Shown here in pieces: positions 18,613 to 20,541 of a stretch of 20,541 bases of DNA (position 1 is its first letter; the number at the start of each line of letters is the position of its first letter). The DNA lies in the NCBI GenBank assembly GCA_001579985.1, contig LRSR01008020.1, forward strand, positions 1 through 20,541, in the 5' to 3' direction. Origin of the DNA: Hypsibius dujardini (lineage: Eukaryota > Tardigrada > Eutardigrada > Parachela > Hypsibiidae). The notes under the pieces were generated by a model. It had not been told where the DNA came from. It worked only from the letters and a program-made list of their open reading frames with translations, and made no database searches. The translations under genes and the position numbers were made by a program.

Positions 18613-19000
18613 TTCAAAACTTAGCACTTAAAAGTGCACTGGCAACAAATGACGACATGCCATATGGGCGAGGAATGAAATAAGAAACGGTACGGTGATT
18701 TATTACACCAAATTGACCGTTTCACAATTCGACCGACCTAGTACAAACCTTGAAGGGTCCGTCCCTGGACATGTAACTGTCACATCCACAAAGCGCACAT
18801 TCGCTAAATTTGCCGGTTTTCGCAAACTCAGCCTTGAGTGACCATGATTTTACAGTGTGTGTCTGGGGTAACATGGACCCCTTCAAAATAGCTTGCCACA
18901 GCTTCGTCCAAGTACCTCATTGTTTTCCGCCCACTAATGCCATAATTATGCAAAACAATAGTCGCACAATTCAACCTAGATGTAGATGGACATGGACTGG
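18613..19000. other. 5' flank of the chitinase gene
   Basis: About 390 bp without a supported gene. Open frames here run into the chitinase start but show no protein-like features. The TATA box lies at its right edge. Confidence 0.5.
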
Positions 19001-19007
19001 TATAAAA
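19001..19007 (+). promoter_or_regulatory. TATA box of the chitinase gene
   Basis: TATAAAA lies 79 bp upstream of the first ATG. This spacing puts a predicted transcription start near 19031, leaving a 5'UTR of about 50 nt. It is the clearest core promoter element in the window. Confidence 0.65.
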
Positions 19008-19079
19008 AGGTGCCTTTATCTGTGCTTTTTCCGACAATTTTTTAGGGTGCCCACATCACCCAATAGCTGTGTGAATAGC

Positions 19080-20509
19080 ATGACCATGGAGTCCGTCATC
19101 GTGTTTTGCTTCGGATTCTTCACCCTCATTTGTGGCTCCTCTTACGCAGCTCTCATCACCAAAGCCGAACTGACAGCCGCACTTACCTCCAGCGGGTTCC
19201 CGGCTCCGTCGGACGAGCAGTACAAGAATATCGTTACTCGCTGCGAGAAATCGGGAAAGATCACCACCAAACGCGAGCTGGCCATGTTCCTTGCCAATGT
19301 CTTCCAGGTACGCATCATGCATAACAAAACGTCGGTAGAAAGAGAACTAAACTTAAATTATTCTTTTATTCATAATATTAAGTTTTGCTATTTCAAAAAG
19401 TAGGACAAATTCGATTAATATTCATCATCCTAATTGGGCTTTTTCGTAAATTAATCAAACGTTCAGCTAATAAATAGCTCGACTACTCAGGCAATTATCA
19501 GTAAAATACTATCTGGTAATGTTGTATACTTATATTCACACTAAATGAACAGCAACATAAATTTTGGGTATTAGAGCAATAAAAATTCCGCTCAATCTAT
19601 GTTACATAGTATATCGTGCAATCTGTATATAAGATAAACTGAAACTTGCACATTCTACGAAGTAACGCTGGAAAGCTAGTCTTCACCTACACACTGTAAT
19701 GACACTTTTAACACTATAATTAAAAAAATTCAGCGATGGTCGAAGTAGAATATAACCGGGAATGATTTGAACTAACATACCGGTATTAGGTAATTGAACT
19801 GCAAAACGGATAAAAATTTGCAGTAAAACAAGGACAAAGTAGTATAAAATTTTAAAAATCACTCCCAACATTCTAAATTAATTATTCTGAAATCGTTTTA
19901 ATTATTGCTGAATGTTATTTATTAAAACCAAAAAGCCCAATGAGGGGGTGTAAAATGTCGATTAAAATTTATTAAGAAGCAACTCAGTTTCTAAGCTGAC
20001 TCAAAGCTGTAGATGCACCGGTAGTTGGACTTTTTCGACTGAGTTCACGTGAACGGTGTGTATGTGTATACTTCCAGGAGTCGGACGGCCTGCGCGCGAA
20101 GAAGGAGTACAATCCCCCGGCGGGAGCCTACCAGGCTCCTGGTGGGGCCCCCGGGAAGCGCTATTACGGCCGTGGCTATCTCCAGCTCAGCTGGGTTTAC
20201 AACTACAAGGCCGCCTCGCAGGCCCTCTACAAGGACGACCGGCTGGTCAAGGACCCCGACCAAGTCGCCACCAAGGACGACGTGGCGTGGGACACGGCCT
20301 TCTGGTACTGGTCCGCCAACGTCCACAGCGCACCCGGCGTGAGTGAGGGTAAGTTCGGAGCGACCACTAAGGCCATCAACGGCGCGTTGGAGTGCGGCGG
20401 TGCGGCTGTCGGAACGGAGCAGGCCAAGCGGCGTTTCGAGTTTTACAAGAAGATTTCGGCGGCCTTCAAACTGTCCGGTAAACCGGTAGAAAATGGCTGT
20501 TATAACTAA
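19080..20509 (+). CDS. GH19 chitinase, secreted, two exons
   Basis: Exon 1 is 19080-19307, exon 2 is 20078-20509, joined in phase 0, giving 219 aa. The start is ATG at 19080 or, with a better context (ccATGG), at 19086. A hydrophobic signal peptide (VIVFCFGFFTLICGSSYA) ends near aa 23. The mature protein is a single GH19 catalytic domain without a chitin-binding domain. ALITKAELTAAL is its N-terminal helix, and the exon junction creates VFQ|ESDG, whose Glu matches the first catalytic acid of the family. A second Glu in KKEY is the candidate second acid, and YYGRGYLQLSWVYNY is the substrate-cleft signature. A C-terminal Cys pair (ECGG, NGCYN) is present. GH19 enzymes hydrolyse beta-1,4 GlcNAc bonds in chitin. 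The role here could be digestion, moulting or defence; this is not shown by the sequence. Exon 2 is GC-rich and the 770-bp intron AT-rich. Confidence 0.9.
19308..20077 (+). other. Chitinase intron
   Basis: GTACGC donor and TATACTTCCAG acceptor. The 770-bp intron is strongly AT-rich, has no CAGA/CTGT array and no internal gene. Short open frames in it are not supported. Confidence 0.8.
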
Positions 20510-20541
20510 TTTAGAGACCGGGCTTTTTATCCGATTCCTCT

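Noticed and set aside
19683-19871. 62-aa hydrophobic minus-strand open frame in the chitinase intron
   Set aside because: AT-rich intronic DNA with no start context or homology pattern that I can recognise.

Overview
This is eukaryotic, animal-type DNA. Genes are split by short GT-AG introns, and the long introns are filled with degenerate CAGA/CTGT tetranucleotide arrays. A retrotransposon relic is present, and the last gene has a TATA box and a signal peptide. A compact invertebrate genome fits. An animal-style gene for a GH19 (plant-type) chitinase beside a PRDM cluster suggests an ecdysozoan such as a tardigrade, but I cannot prove the species and hold that only weakly.

About 80% of the window is a cluster of three paralogous genes for PR/SET-domain C2H2 zinc-finger proteins of the PRDM4/PRDM9 type. 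I rebuilt each by hand from splice sites, and every reading-frame phase closes. Gene B (minus, 235-6877, 9 exons, 1380 aa) and gene A (minus, 7536-11005, 5 exons, 670 aa) lie head-to-tail. Gene C (plus, 11994-16243, 7 exons, 767 aa) is divergent from gene A across a 988-bp shared 5' region. All three encode a short N-terminus, a C-x2-C zinc knuckle, a PR/SET domain, a variable middle, and 8-10 C2H2 fingers. The middle differs: gene A has a short acidic, Ser/Gln-rich linker; gene C has two AT-hooks; gene B has five copies of a ~95-residue helical repeat (R1-R5) that I cannot assign to a named family. It resembles a Myb/SANT-like DNA-binding fold. The PR + 5 repeats + zinc-finger architecture of gene B is the most novel thing here.

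The 5' region between genes A and C holds perfect short palindromes, four copies of a CCGAGACTTT motif and a ~220-bp fold-back element. A half copy of that element lies in the 5' flank of gene B. CAGA/CTGT arrays occur only in introns downstream of the PR exon (plus one intergenic site). All but one are oriented so that the transcript carries the CUGU-rich strand.

Right of gene C lies a broken non-LTR retrotransposon reverse-transcriptase relic (minus, about 16830-18110), then a weak FERM-like exon fragment (plus, 18228-18426). The last gene is a complete two-exon GH19 chitinase (plus, 19080-20509, 219 aa) with a signal peptide and a TATA box. The three PRDM-like proteins are predicted nuclear, DNA-binding transcriptional or chromatin regulators. 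The chitinase is predicted to be secreted and functionally unrelated.
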